NCBI GenBank assembly: GCA_029945375.1 | Contig: CM057058.1 | Span: forward strand, 4,482,734-4,546,733 | DNA length: 64,000 nucleotides | Origin: Agaricus subrufescens | Lineage: Eukaryota > Basidiomycota > Agaricomycetes > Agaricales > Agaricaceae | Direction: 5' to 3' | In this document: positions 45,411-57,481 of the stretch, in pieces | Numbering within the stretch: position 1 is the first letter of the stretch | Layout of the letters: every line of letters begins with the position of its first letter | The notes under the pieces: generated by a model | Database searches by the model: none | What the model saw: only the letters and a program-made list of their open reading frames with translations | Told to the model about the DNA's origin: nothing | Translations under genes and position numbers: made by a program

Positions 45411-46237
45411 TTACTTATTTGTTTAACCTTACTACTTGTTAGGGTATCATGAATCGAGAAATTCCGAGATGTTTTGGGGAGGTGGCGACGATGATATGAA
45501 AGTGATTTCAACCACACAATCGGCAAAAGCTCTGGGAAATGCTTTATTTTTGATCCGCCTCTTTTCGATGCTCATGCAAAAATAATTTGCTCCATCAATA
45601 GTTCCAGATTCGGATGATCTCTGAGTTTCTCCCAAAAATCTCACGGAGACGGTATTGTGAAATGTGGGCTGAAAGGGATTTGAACGCTGGAAAACAGGGT
45701 CCTTGTAACCTGGCTATCCTAGTCGGCCAAATAACCGCTACACCAAAAGGGACATAACAGAATATCTTAGATATTCTGCAACCGACTAGTATATATGCTG
45801 TAAGCTGAGGCTTACAGTCCTATTCCTGCTACAGATCCCAATGACTCTTCGATCATTCTCCTTGACTGCCTCCTTGGCCAAATGTGAGAAACAAAGACAT
45901 TGGACAGAAAAGATGTGCGGGACCTAGTGACATCTGCCTGACATTGTATGACTAACGCCTGAGCGGCCTGACAGATGTGTTTGTGTCTGTTTTTGGCAAT
46001 TGATAAGTGACGTGAACACGACGAAACAACCTTGTGGTCGTTCGCCTCAGCAATAATGGATCTTACGACTGCATCCAGAACGGTGGCTGGCGTTTGCTGA
46101 GGCCTGCGGAGCAACACAGGCTCCAGCTGGCCAGTGGCAGTCGAGGGGCGCCGCCGGGGAGCGTCCATGCCATCACAGCCAAGCACCGCCTTGCCGCATT
46201 TCCTCCTTTTCTCCCACAGTTCCTCTTTCTGCGACCA
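45411..46237. other. Intergenic N3-N4
   Basis: It holds a degenerate tRNA-like sequence on the minus strand (45664-45753) and the N4 promoter. No protein gene is supported. Confidence 0.5.
45664..45753 (-). pseudogene. tRNA-like relic with A- and B-box sequences
   Basis: On the minus strand a D-arm-like GGTGTAGCGGTTA (A box) is followed about 50 bases later by GCGTTCAAATCC (B box). The proposed acceptor ends (TCCCTTT and TCAGCCC) do not pair, and the T-stem is broken. It could be a decayed intron-containing tRNA gene or a tRNA-derived SINE fragment; I cannot assign an anticodon. Confidence 0.35.
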
Positions 46238-48691
46238 ATGACTCGCGGAAGGAAAAGAAATAAGTTCAAGGAGTGGTTCTCAGCTTTCTTTGGCCCTAGG
46301 CGCGAGATTTATCATACACCGGATGGTTAGTGTCATGACAAAGTAATAAAAAATGCGACAGAATTAAATCAAATCTCCATACAGGTCCCCAACTGTCGAG
46401 CGGCTCCTACGTCTCTAATCACTATGAAGTCAATAACTCCTTTCATGTATCTGGAACCGGACATGTGGTGACGAGGCATGATGGTCAAGGAGATCGCAAT
46501 CTGATAGTAACACAGAGTATGTGATCTAGATCTCTCTCTTCCTGCTCTCGTGGCTCATTTCATCTTCATATAGTCATGAATCTACTTTCGCAGCACATCA
46601 TACGTGGTGCTGCTCACGATGATTCTGCTCGCGACCCACCTCCATGCTGCCATCCTGACACTCGGGTTAAGCTTATTGCTCGAGTTATCACTTGGTTCAG
46701 GGGCGAGGCACAAGAGCAACTGCTACTATGGCTCACTGGCCCTGCTGGGGTTGGAAAGTCTGCCATCGTCCAGACGTTTGCTGAATATCTTGCAAAGGAC
46801 AATCTCCTTGGAGCATCGGTATTCATTTCTCGACCAAACAGACGTAACAATCCCTATCGTATCTTCATCACTATTGCCTATCAGTTATCCATCCGCATCG
46901 AGGCCTATCGTAGTTTTGTTGCTGAGCGACTCAGCATTGACCCTGAATTGTTGAACAGGGGCATAGCAGCCCAGTTCGCAGCCTTGATTATTGAGCCATT
47001 TGTGGAGAAGAGGATTGGAGCGGGTGGTAAGCGATGGGGTGTATTGCTGGACGGCCTTGATGAACTTGATGGAGAAGATGCACAGTGCGCAATCATCCAG
47101 CTAATTACGGCTTTTGTCCATGAACATCGCGATACCCCTCTCGTCTGGATAATCGCAAGCCGTCCAGAGCCACACATATCTAACACATTTGATGACGACG
47201 TAAACCGGAACTACTGGTCAGAGTACGTCCCAATCGACTCCACTGAAGCTTGTGAAGACGTTGAGCGTTTTTTGCGATCAAGTTTCGAGGTGACGCGGAA
47301 GAAATTCCGAAATTGTGTTCCAAGCGATTGGCCCAGCGACACCGATTTCTTGAAGCTCACTGTTGCTGCATCTGGCCTTTTTATCTACGCACAAGTAGTG
47401 ATGCAGTTCATCCAAGATCCATCAGAAGGCGACCCAGCCTCACGCTTTGAGGTTCTCTTGTCGGTCATTGACCGTTCTAATGCTGCACCAACGACCGATA
47501 ATCCTTTTGTTCATCTGGATGCGTTATACAGGGAGATTCTTTCTTCCATTCCACTGAGGCTGTGGCCGTCAACAAAAAGATTGCTGGGCTACATCATTCA
47601 TGTAAACCAGATTCGTTTCCAGCAACACATCCAATGGCCTATGCCCGAGAGTCTTCGAACACTCAGAGGAATGGCCATACTTCTTGGCCTCCCTCTTCAC
47701 CTCGTTTATGCGTCCCTATTGAAATGTCATTCGGCCCTCAGGATACCAGATCGCCAAGTCGCGCATAAGAAATGCTTGACGTTCCTCCATGCATCGTTTG
47801 CCGACTACCTCAAAGATTATACTCGATCCGGACACTTTCATGTTGGCAATGAAGGGGACATTGAAGATGATATAGCGTCGTGCCTTCTTGATATGTGGAA
47901 CGAGTGTAGTGGGGGTGGTATGTACAACCTCTAGTACTGCGAGCAAGATTCTGATATACAACCTGAATTTCAGCTTCCGTAGAATCCGCATGGTCCCAAT
48001 ATTGTTCCAAGTGGGATGACAGGACGCCCTCAAGGACCATCTCAAAATTCCATGCAACTCTCTTCCCTGTTGTTGTCAGTTGTGTAAACGTAGCAGTGAT
48101 TTATGCTCTCTATAGACAAGCCTATAGTAACACAAAAAATGCGCGGCTATGGAAGGTCCATGTAATCAAACTCTGCCAATTTTTCAATCTGTGGACCTTG
48201 CAGGATTTCATACTATCACTGGTACGTCACATGCTAGGAACTTGCCTTTGATAATTTTAATTGTAGTACGTTTGCAGAGTACCGCCCCAGTCGTCTGTAG
48301 TCCCGAGCTTCTCCGAACCGTTCAGCTGAAAGACCTCAAATTTGGACACTTGAACGGAGAAGAGTTATGCCCGGCACGCGCTCATTATGCGAGAAAGCTC
48401 AAATTTCTCTCAGAAGATTGGATATTGCATCGCGTGCGCCTGTTTAGCATAAATTCTGGGATATTGGGCTGACAATCTGTCGCGGTTGTATTGTTATAGC
48501 CGCGTTCCAACGCTGAATTGAAGATATTCGTAGCTGAGCTAGAAACCCTACAAGAAGCTTCGCCGCAAATGAACGTCGTTATCTTTGGGGGCGTACGTGA
48601 AGGCAGGGTTGCAGCTTTTCGCCATGAAGTGTCAAGCGAACATGAGTACAGTCACAGTTTCATTTACTACATCATTCCGTACCCCGAATAA
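46238..48691 (+). CDS. NACHT-domain protein N4
   Basis: Exons 46238-46325, 46385-46516, 46574-47917, 47974-48221, 48278-48433 and 48500-48691 give 719 residues. Exon 1 has K-F-K-E-W-F-S-A-F-F. The exon 2 region keeps only a weak Q-G-D-R-N-L-I-V-T-Q unit. Walker A is G-P-A-G-V-G-K-S and Walker B G-V-L-L-D-G-L-D-E-L-D-G-E-D. The segment after the winged-helix region (I-I-H-V-N-Q-I-R-F-Q-Q) and the exon 4-5 part diverge most from the siblings, for example K-D-L-K-F-G-H-L-N and the late F-G-G-V-R-E-G-R. It ends Y-I-I-P-Y-P-E and has no lesion. Its 3' end faces N5 332 bp away. Confidence 0.86.
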
Positions 48692-49023
48692 CTACTATCT
48701 ATGTCAGCGATAAAATTTTCTCTAGTCTTCACTGCATTGATGTGAATATTCCGCGGATAGCGAGAAGGGCCTATTTTACACGGTCGCACCTAGGATAAAG
48801 GCACATGTGGGATAAAATGTGGTCCCGTCGGATCCAGCCTCAATTATTCGGTTATCGTAAGGATTGAAGCTGATGCCAAGCGGTTTAAGATGGGCTTAAT
48901 TTTCTCCAAAAGGCAAGGTCTGTTCCAGGCCTGAGTTTTGTTGACGATTAGGTCTATTGATGCGCCCGAGGACAGTGAGTGTCAAGAAGTTATCATTGGC
49001 AATGTATTGGATTTTATGTAGAA
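48692..49023. other. Convergent 3' region N4/N5
   Basis: A 332 bp gap between tail-to-tail paralogues. No gene is seen. It marks the turning point of the array's orientation. Confidence 0.6.
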
Positions 49024-51446
49024 TCACTGAGGATATGGGATGATATAATACATAAAATCGTGATCGTGTTTCAAAGGAAGACGAAATGCTGCAACACGCT
49101 GGTCAGCTATACCACCAAAAATTACAACCTGCAGCTGCGGAAATCGTTCTTGAAGGGATTCAAGCTCGGATACAAACGTTTCTAATGAATATCTGGTACT
49201 TGGCTATAGTAGTATAAGGGTGACACACAATTAGGCACTTCGAATTCCTACAAGTTATATACACTCACTCGATGTAATAGCTGGCGTTCTTTGGAAAGTC
49301 CCCTACTCCTCCCAGGATAGGCGCGTACCGGGCTCATTGTTTTGCAGTCAAGGTGATCAAACCTCAGGTTTCTGAGGTTCATCCTCCGGAGGAAACTCCT
49401 AGCATTGATCACTATTTCCTGTGAATGTGCTCGAGTCCTAATCACAAGCGCAAACCGAAGACTACTTTACCTGCAAAGAGTTCACCATGTGCATCAATTC
49501 GTCCACATCTAAAGAGTAAAATAGTTTGATCATCTGAACTTTGTATAGCTGCGTGTATATTGGTGACTCCGGCCGCATATTGGCCACGATCCAGCTTAAG
49601 CAAAAAGTAACGTCATGGAAGAGATCTCCATGAAATTTTGCAATGGCTTTTGACGGCGGCTTATCATTCCATTGAAGGCAGTGCTGGTGCCATGTGGGTT
49701 TCACTGAGGTCCGAAGTTAGAGCTGAAAATTTTAACAATAACCGGCATGTCATACGCACCCGTGCCAATATCGTCTCCACTATACCCATTCCAAATTTCT
49801 AAAAGGCTCAGCCCTACGTCATCATCAGCGTCCTCATCGCTGCCAACATAAAATTCTCTAGATCGACGCGAATCCTTCATGTAGTCCGAAAACGATGCAT
49901 GGAGGAATGCCAGGGGCTGCTTATGGCTAACTTTCCAATCTGGCACTCTGAGAACTGAGTGACACTTTATGACGCATGTATAGATGGCGTGGGGGGAAAG
50001 GCCAAAGAGTATTGACATCCCTCGCAGGGTTCCAAGTTGACGTGCGCGACAGGTGCTGGTAGTTCCTTGGGCACTCATAAAACATAATAATCGTTTTACT
50101 GTTGGCCAGAGGTTCGAGGGTATAGAAGTGAGTATTTCATGATATAATGCGTCCAAATGTATGAAGGGATTTTCTTGGGTAGGAATGGCATTGGAACGGT
50201 CGATAACCAATAAAAGGAGGTTGAACCGCGAGAACGGATCGGCATAATCTGGATCTCTGATGAATTGCATAACTACTTCGGCGTAAACAAAGAGGCCCGA
50301 GGACGCAACGGTGAGTTTCAAGAAATCAGTATCGCTGGGCCAGTCTTTTGGAACGGAACGTCTGTACTTCTTCTGTATCGTCTTGAAACTTGCTCGGAAA
50401 AAGCGCTCGACATCCTCGCAAGCTTCGGTTGAATCGATCGGAATATACTCGGACCAACAATTGCGGCGGACATCATCATCTTCGAATGTGTTGGATATGT
50501 GGGATTCAGGACGACTTGCGATTATCCATGCAAGGGGTGCATCCGGATGCTCTTGCGAAAATGTGGTTATGAGCTGAATGATTTCGCATTGAGCGTCTTC
50601 TCCCTTCAACTCGTCGAGCCCATCTAACAAGATACACCATCGTCTCCCACTAAATCCTATCCGCTTCTCAACAAAAGGCTCAACGATGAAGGCCATAAAC
50701 TGCGTTTGCATATCTCCGTTTAGCAACTCAGGATCGTTGCTGAGTCGCTCAGCAACAAAGTTGCGATATGCTTCACTGCGGGTGGCCAACTGGTAGGCGA
50801 TTGTAATGAAGACACCATGAGGGTTGTTGCGTCTGTTTGGACGTGAAAAGAACACAGAAGCTCCGAGGAGCTTCAGTTGTGCGAGATACTCTGCAAAAGT
50901 CTGAACGATTGCCGATTTCCCGACACCAGCAGGGCCAGTTAACCATAGAACTAGTTCTCGTTGTGCTTCACCTTCAAACCATGCAGTTATCCGGGAGATT
51001 AGCTTGACACGCGTGTTGGGATGACAGCGCGGGGGTGGGGTACGCGCAGAAGAATCATGTGCAGCACCAGAAATGATACGTTGGGAAAGTAGACCCATCA
51101 CTGCGCAAAGGCTGTATGAGCTCACGTAGCTAGGCAGGAAATGTATGACTACTCACTGCGTGATATTAACGTACGATCGCCTTGTACATAAGTTACTGTG
51201 TTATAGTCGCCCTGCACCGAAGTTATGGCAGGGTTATTTAGAGAAAAGTCCCGTGTATGGCTGAAAACGTTTGCTGTGGTGGAATGGAGGGTGGGACCTG
51301 ATGTAGATGTTGAAAAAATGTCCGGCTTGTGTATGGTTGTTATACAACAGCTTACCATCAGGCATATAACGAACCTCCGACCCTTTTGGAGAAAATAAAC
51401 GTGAGAACCAGCCCTTTAACTTGTCGCTTTTACCGCCAGGAGCCAT
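49024..51446 (-). CDS. NACHT-domain protein N5
   Basis: Exons 51446-51356, 51297-51157, 51100-49760, 49703-49471, 49418-49269 and 49203-49024 give 711 residues; an in-frame ATG three codons upstream (51455) is also possible. Exon 1 has K-L-K-G-W-F-S-R-L-F. Exon 2 ends with two decapeptides, the first V-Q-G-D-Y-N-T-V-T-Y. Exon 3 has Walker A G-P-A-G-V-G-K-S and Walker B C-I-L-L-D-G-L-D-E-L-K-G-E-D. Exon 5 was placed by alignment to N1 (I-N-A-R-S-F-L-R-R-M); a nearer AG acceptor would introduce a stop. It ends Y-I-I-P-Y-P-Q. The reading frame is intact. Confidence 0.85.
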
Positions 51447-52185
51447 GGGGCACACAGAGAGAGGGATGAGAGGCGGTAGTGGGAAAAAAGAGGACGATGC
51501 CTCGAAGCACTATATGCTGTTGACAAGCTGTGTAGCCCTCGGCAATGTCCTGTTTTCCCATATACATTTGATGGCAGAGCGCTTAAGTTGAGCCTTTCCG
51601 GAAAGTCATTACTGTCGTCACGGAGAACTTTAGCCCATATTGCCTTCAACTAAATTCAGGAATTTGTGTAATTTTTCGTCACGTCTTAAAACAAACGTCA
51701 GATTCGGCATACATTTGTCTCCCTACGTTTGCTATTAATGCCAAACCTTCAAAAGAACAGGGTGCACAGCTCTCGTTATAAATACTAAGTCCGAGATCCG
51801 ATAAAGCGGTGCAAATCACTGCACGAATGGTTCAACCCCAGATTTAAGAGTAATTTTTTCAAACCCTTGAACACGCAACAAACTAGCAATCGACTAAAAC
51901 TTCGCGGTATGATGAATCAGTATAAGTGTCCGACCAAAACAAACGCAAAAAGTCGTTGGAAAGATACAAGGGGCACACTGTCAGGAATAGTGCCGATGCA
52001 AAAGGCTTATACTAATTGTGCATCAATGACAGTTGTTCGAAAAGGGTTGAGGCTGTGTGCTGACAGAGTAGGGTGAATGACGGAGAGGCAAAGAATAAAA
52101 ATGTGGTGAATAACATTTGTCATTACTTATTGGGGTATAAAAAGGATTTGAGGTTGGTCGTGACATCACATAGGCTTGTGTAGGA
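51447..52185. promoter_or_regulatory. Intergenic N5-N6 with N5 promoter block
   Basis: The minus-strand block TGGGAAAACAGG + ACATTGCCGAGG lies at 51537-51560, about 90 bp upstream of the N5 ATG. The remainder up to the N6 stop shows no supported gene. Confidence 0.5.
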
Positions 52186-54637
52186 TTACTCGGGATATGG
52201 AATCATGTAACACATGAAAACCCCTAGGTTAACATCCTTCGAAGGATTGCGGAAGACCACAACTCGTTCTTGAGGTACCCCACCAACAATCACTACCTCG
52301 AGCTCCGGCGAAGTTTCCTGCAGGGATTCCAACTCGGATATGAATCTCTTCAATGCAGCCTCTGAGTTTGGCTGCAGTAGTACAAAGGCCAGGGCAAAAA
52401 GCGATAATCAGGGAGTTAGAATATCAAGAAGATGTAGGTACCCACCCGAGACAAGTTCTTGACGTTACTAGTATGAACACGCGCTGGGCTCATCATTTTC
52501 CAGTCCAAGTGTCCGAACTTAAGGTCCCTGAGGTGGGCTCTCCGAAGAAGCCCCTCAATATCATCCTTGACCTCCTGTAGAAATGTTTAGCATGTCTATA
52601 TTCTATCACGAACTTGGCAATATTTACCATCAGACTGGTTACAAGCTTAAACACGGCCCGCGAATCGAAATAGTAAGATACCTTGATGAGGTGAAGAATA
52701 CGTATCTGGGAATGCGTAGATGACTCCGCATCCTCTTGCAACATATAAGCGATTCTCGTAGCCAAAAAAGAAGCCATGATACGGAGGGCATTTCTGTGAT
52801 ATTTTGTAACTGCCCTTGACCGTGGTCGGTCATCCCATTTCGAGCAGTATTGGTGCCATGCAGTTTCCACTAATGCCAAAGCCGATAAAACATCAATATG
52901 CGTAATAAATACCACAATACCATACACACCTGAGCTAGTATTGTCCTGGCTACACTCGTTTAAAATTACTGAGACATTGAGTTGCATGCTTTGCCAAGCC
53001 CCAATCTCGTCACCGACATAAAATTGCCCAGATCTACGAGAATCTCTAATGTAATCCGCAAACGATGCGTGAAAGAATGCGAAGTTTTGTTTATGGGCGG
53101 CCTTCCAACTTGGGACCTTGAGAATCGATTGGCATTTGATTAGGGACGTATTGATGACATAGGGAGAGAGATCGAGGAGTATCGACATTCCTCTAAGTGT
53201 TCCTAGACCATCCATATGACTACGAGCAACATCGGCCCAAGTACTCGTACAGTGTAACAAGAGCTTTGTCGTTGGCCAGAGATTTGATGGTATTGACGAC
53301 AGAATTTCGTGGTAAAGCGTATCCAGGTGGACAAAGGGATTCTCTTGAGTAGGAGTGGAATTGGAACGGTCGATGACGGATAAGAGGACCATGAATCGTG
53401 TGACAGGATCTGCGTGTTCTGGATCTCTAATGAATCGCATGACTACTTCAGCATAGATGAAGAGACCTGAAGCAGCAGCAGTAAGTTTGAGGAAATCAGT
53501 ATTACTGGGCCAATCATGCGGTACAGAACGTCGGAACTTTTTCCGTATTGCAGTGAAACCAGATTGCAGAAAGCGATCAACATCGGCACAGGCTTCAGTA
53601 GAATCGATTGGGATGTGCTCTGACCAGTACTTGCAACGTACATCTTCATCGTCAAATTTATTAGAGATGTGCGATTCGGGGCGGCTGGCTATTATCCAGA
53701 TGAGAGGGGCATCGGGGTGTTCATGCGCGAATGTGGTGATAAGATGGATGATTTCGCATTGCTCGTCTTCTCCTTTCAGCTCATCGAGACCGTCCAATAG
53801 TATCCCCCATCTTCTACCACCCCATCCTATCTTCTCCTCCACAAATGGTTCGATAATAAATGTCCTAAACTGTGCTTCTATGTCTCCGCTTAGCAGTTCG
53901 GGGTCACGGCTCAGTCGTTCGACAACAAAATTGCGATACACTTCAATCCGGGCAGCCAACTGATAAGCGATGGTGAGGAAGACACCATAGGGGTTGTTAC
54001 GTTTGTTTGGCCGAGAAAAGAATACAGACGCGCCCAGGAGTTTGAGTTTGACAAGATACTCGGCAAATGTCTGGACGATAGCTGACTTCCCTACGCCAGC
54101 AGGTCCCGTGATCCATAGGACTAATTCGGGTCTCCCCTGGGCATTGAACCAAGTAGTTATCCGGGCGATCAGCTTGACGCGTGTTTCAGGATGGCAGCGT
54201 GGAGGAGGGGAACGTGCAGAGGAATCGTGGGCAGCACCACGAATGATCTTTTGTGATAGTAAACCCATGACTACACGGAAATAATGTGAGGAACGATTGC
54301 ATGAAGTTGAGTATAATGTCGCGTACTGTGTGATACCAGGTTGCGATGGTCTTGCATATATGTCACCGTGTTATTGTCTCCCTGTACGGTGGTCACCATG
54401 TTATGGTCTCCCTGTATAGAGGTCATCACAGGATTGTGTAAGGCAAAGTCTTGTGCATGGGTAATAATACCCCCAGAGCCTGTGTAGTGTGGGGGGCCTA
54501 GAAGTCGGCGCATTTTAGATTTGTTGCGTGTGTCCACAGGAGCACTTACCATCAGGAGCATATTGAATCTCACCCTTCCCAGGAAACAAACGTGCAAACC
54601 ACTCCTTGACTTTATCCCGCTTTCTCCGGGAAGTCAT
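52186..54637 (-). CDS. NACHT-domain protein N6, three decapeptide repeats
   Basis: Exons 54637-54550, 54497-54327, 54270-52930, 52869-52628, 52574-52446 and 52371-52186 give 718 residues. Exon 1 has K-V-K-E-W-F-A-R-L-F. Exon 2 is 30 bp longer than in N5 because it holds one extra repeat; the middle unit is V-Q-G-D-N-N-T-V-T-Y. Exon 3 has Walker A G-P-A-G-V-G-K-S and Walker B G-I-L-L-D-G-L-D-E-L-K-G-E-D. Intron 3 (60 bp) is free of stops and in frame, so reading through it would insert 20 residues. Exon 5 is 21 bp shorter than in N1, lacking the S-R-D-Q-W part, a change shared with N7. It ends M-I-P-Y-P-E. Confidence 0.86.
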
Positions 54638-55210
54638 GGCGAAGACGTGGAGGGGAGGAAGACGAGCCTGAGGCCGAGGCAGTGTGTTCGGCAATACCCG
54701 CTTGCGTCCGACCAATCAGGTGCTTTGGTCACTATTCAGCGGCTACCCCTTGAACTCAGGGGGAACTGCGAAACACACTCGACCAGCTTAACGACCAAAA
54801 AACAAAAGGTGCACTACCATTTCCCATGAATAGAACCCGCCTAATGCAGAATTGGGGCTGACTCGAGTTGTCTACTGCATCTACAAATCCTTGGACGACG
54901 TTACGTCACTACTCGGGTTATGGAACTAAGTAATACATGAATTCCCACTGATGGAAAGCATCCTCTTTCAAAGGACAGCGAAAACCCTAAAATCAAGATG
55001 GGCGCAAAGATGATGGTCATATCAAGTGTATAGTAGAAATAGATCTGAATGGCTGTTGAGCGAGGTCGAGCATGCGTGTGTATGGAATAGCGCAAGAGAT
55101 GCGTAGACAATGAATCGGCATTTATCATTGAATGTACACCACCGCTTGTGAGTTATATCAACTATGAAACAGCATTTTGACAGTCACCAGGTCATCAGAC
55201 TGTGGCAGAG
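54638..55210. other. Intergenic N6-N7
   Basis: A partial cluster promoter block (TATTGCCGAACAC, minus strand) lies at 54683-54700, upstream of N6. The rest shows nothing recognisable. Confidence 0.5.
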
Positions 55211-57481
55211 CTACTCAGGACATGGAATCATGTAACATATAAAATCTTCCCAACGGCAGGCATCGTCCTTCAAAGGATTACGAAAGACAGCGACCCGCCC
55301 TTCGCGTACACCCCCAAAGATAACGACCTCGGACTCTGGTGAGGATTCCTGGAGAGACTCCAGCTCAGATACAAATTTCTGCAACGCAGTTTTTGAACGC
55401 GGCTAAAGTAGTATGAGGCCGAGAATGTCGAAGCCCAGATACTAAGATCATGTACTCACCCGATGTAGCACCCATTTGTTGGAATATTGAATCTGTACTG
55501 GACTCATCATTTTCCAGTCAAAGTGTCCAAAATTGAGATCCCTAAGGCCAACCCACCGGCGAAGCCCCATAATCTCGACTTCATCATCCTGTGAAAATGT
55601 TCAAAGGCTATATTTAGGTGAGGGCTTTGGCAGTACTTCACCATCAGATAACGTGTAAGATTTAGCACGTCCCATGCATCAAAATAGTAGGATAACTTGA
55701 TCATTTGAACATTGGATAATTGCATAGATATACGTGACCCCACTCTGCACTTCGACATACGAGGCATGTCAGTGGCCAAAAAAGATGCGACATCACGGAG
55801 TGCGTATGCAAAATATTTTGTAATGGCTCTTGACGATGGCTCGTCATCAAATTGCGAGCAGTATTTATGCCACGCCGTTTCCACTGGAGCAAGAGCGGAT
55901 AAGACATTAATGTATGGGACGAATATCAGAGCATTATACGCACTTGTGCCATTGTCACTGCTGCTACACCTGTTAAGAATGGTCAAGATGTTGATTTGCA
56001 TGTCTTTCAGAGCGCCATCTTCACGACCAACATAGAACTCCCCAGATCTAGCAGAATTCCTAAGATAATCTGCGAACGATGCATGGAGGAATGTGAAGTT
56101 GCGTTTATGAGCGACCTTCCACTCCGGAAATTTGAGAACCGATTGGCACTTGATGAGGCACGTATAAATAGCATGACGGGAAATGCCAAAGAGGATCGAC
56201 ATTCCTCTAAGAGTTTGTAAAACTTTCAGATCAGTGGCGTAATATTTGAAGGCAGGATCTTCCCAACAAGTCGTATAACGAAACAATAATTTTGCTGTTG
56301 GCCAATGATTCGACGGTATCGAGGAGAGAATTTCATGGTACAGGGTATCCAGATGGGCAAAGGGGTTCTCCTTTGTTGGAGCGGCATTTGAACGGTCGAT
56401 CACCGATAAAAGAACCTTGAACCGCAAGATAGGATCGCTGTGTTCCGGGTCTCGGACGAATTGCATGACCACTTCAGCGTATACAAAAAGGCCCAAAGCG
56501 GCAGCGGTGAGCTTGAGGAAATCGGTATCACTAGGCCAGTCACGAGGCACAGAGCGCCGGAACTTTTTGCGTATCGTCTCGAATCCAGATCGAAAGAAGC
56601 GGTCAACGTCCGCGCAGGCTTCGGTGGAATCAATCGGAATGTGCTCTGACCAGCAGCTGCGACGTACGTCGTCGTCATCAAACGTGTCAGATATGTGTGC
56701 CTCTGGGCGACTGGCTATGATCCAGACAAGGGGAACATCGGGATGCTCATGTGCAAAGTTGGTGATGAGGCGGATGATGTCGCACTGGGCGTCTTCTTCC
56801 TTCAGTTCATCAAGTCCATCGAGTAATATCCCCCATCGCTTCCCACCTGCTCCTATCTTCTGTCCCGCGAACGGCTCGACAATAAATGTCCTGAATTGGG
56901 CTACCATACTTCCAGTAAGCAGTTCAGGGTCACGGGCAAGTCGCTCGACCACGAAATCGCGATATGCTTCAATCCGGACAGCCAACTGATAAGCGATAGT
57001 GATGAAGACTCCATGGGGATTGTCGCGTTTGTTTGGCCGGGAAAAGAATACAGAAGCCCCGAGCAAATCCAACTCGACGAGATACTCAGCAAATGTCTGA
57101 ACGACGGCTGACTTCCCGACACCAGCCGGGCCCGTTATCCATAGAACCAATTCCTGCTGACCTTGACCACGAAACCAGGCGGTTATACGTGCAATTAGTT
57201 TGACGCGTGTTTCAGGATGGCAACGCGGAGGCGGGGATCGAGCGGAAGAATCGTGGGCAGCACCGCGAATGATCTGTTGTGATAGTAAACCCATGACTAC
57301 ACGAAGAGGTCGTAAGCAGTGGTCGCATAAAATGGAGTATGACATTGCGAACCGTGAGATACCAGATTGCGGTCGCCCTGTACGTAGGTCACTGTGTTGT
57401 TGTCTCCTACCACAGAGGTCACGGCAGTGTTATTAAGGGTAGATCCATGAGCATGATTGAAGAACCCCCCGGAACTAGGCC
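55211..57481 (-). CDS. NACHT-domain protein N7, 5'-truncated at a LINE element
   Basis: Exons 2-6 are present: 57481-57353, 57296-55944, 55883-55642, 55588-55460 and 55402-55211, about 681 residues. Exon 2 carries the unit V-V-G-D-N-N-T-V-T-Y and a second one. Exon 3 has Walker A G-P-A-G-V-G-K-S and Walker B G-I-L-L-D-G-L-D-E-L-K-E-E-D. Exon 1, expected about 60 bp further on, is absent: the sequence changes to the LINE leader near 57500. An ATG remains at the start of exon 3, so a shortened protein without the signalling N-terminus is possible. As in N6, intron 3 is 60 bp and open in frame, and exon 5 is 129 bp, so N6 and N7 are sisters. It ends M-I-P-C-P-E. Confidence 0.78.

Noticed and set aside
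55507..57345. 612-codon frame as the whole N7 protein
   Set aside because: It runs through intron 3 and into intron 4, and its 5' end lies in intron 2. The splice-based model fits all paralogues better, though intron 3 retention is possible.
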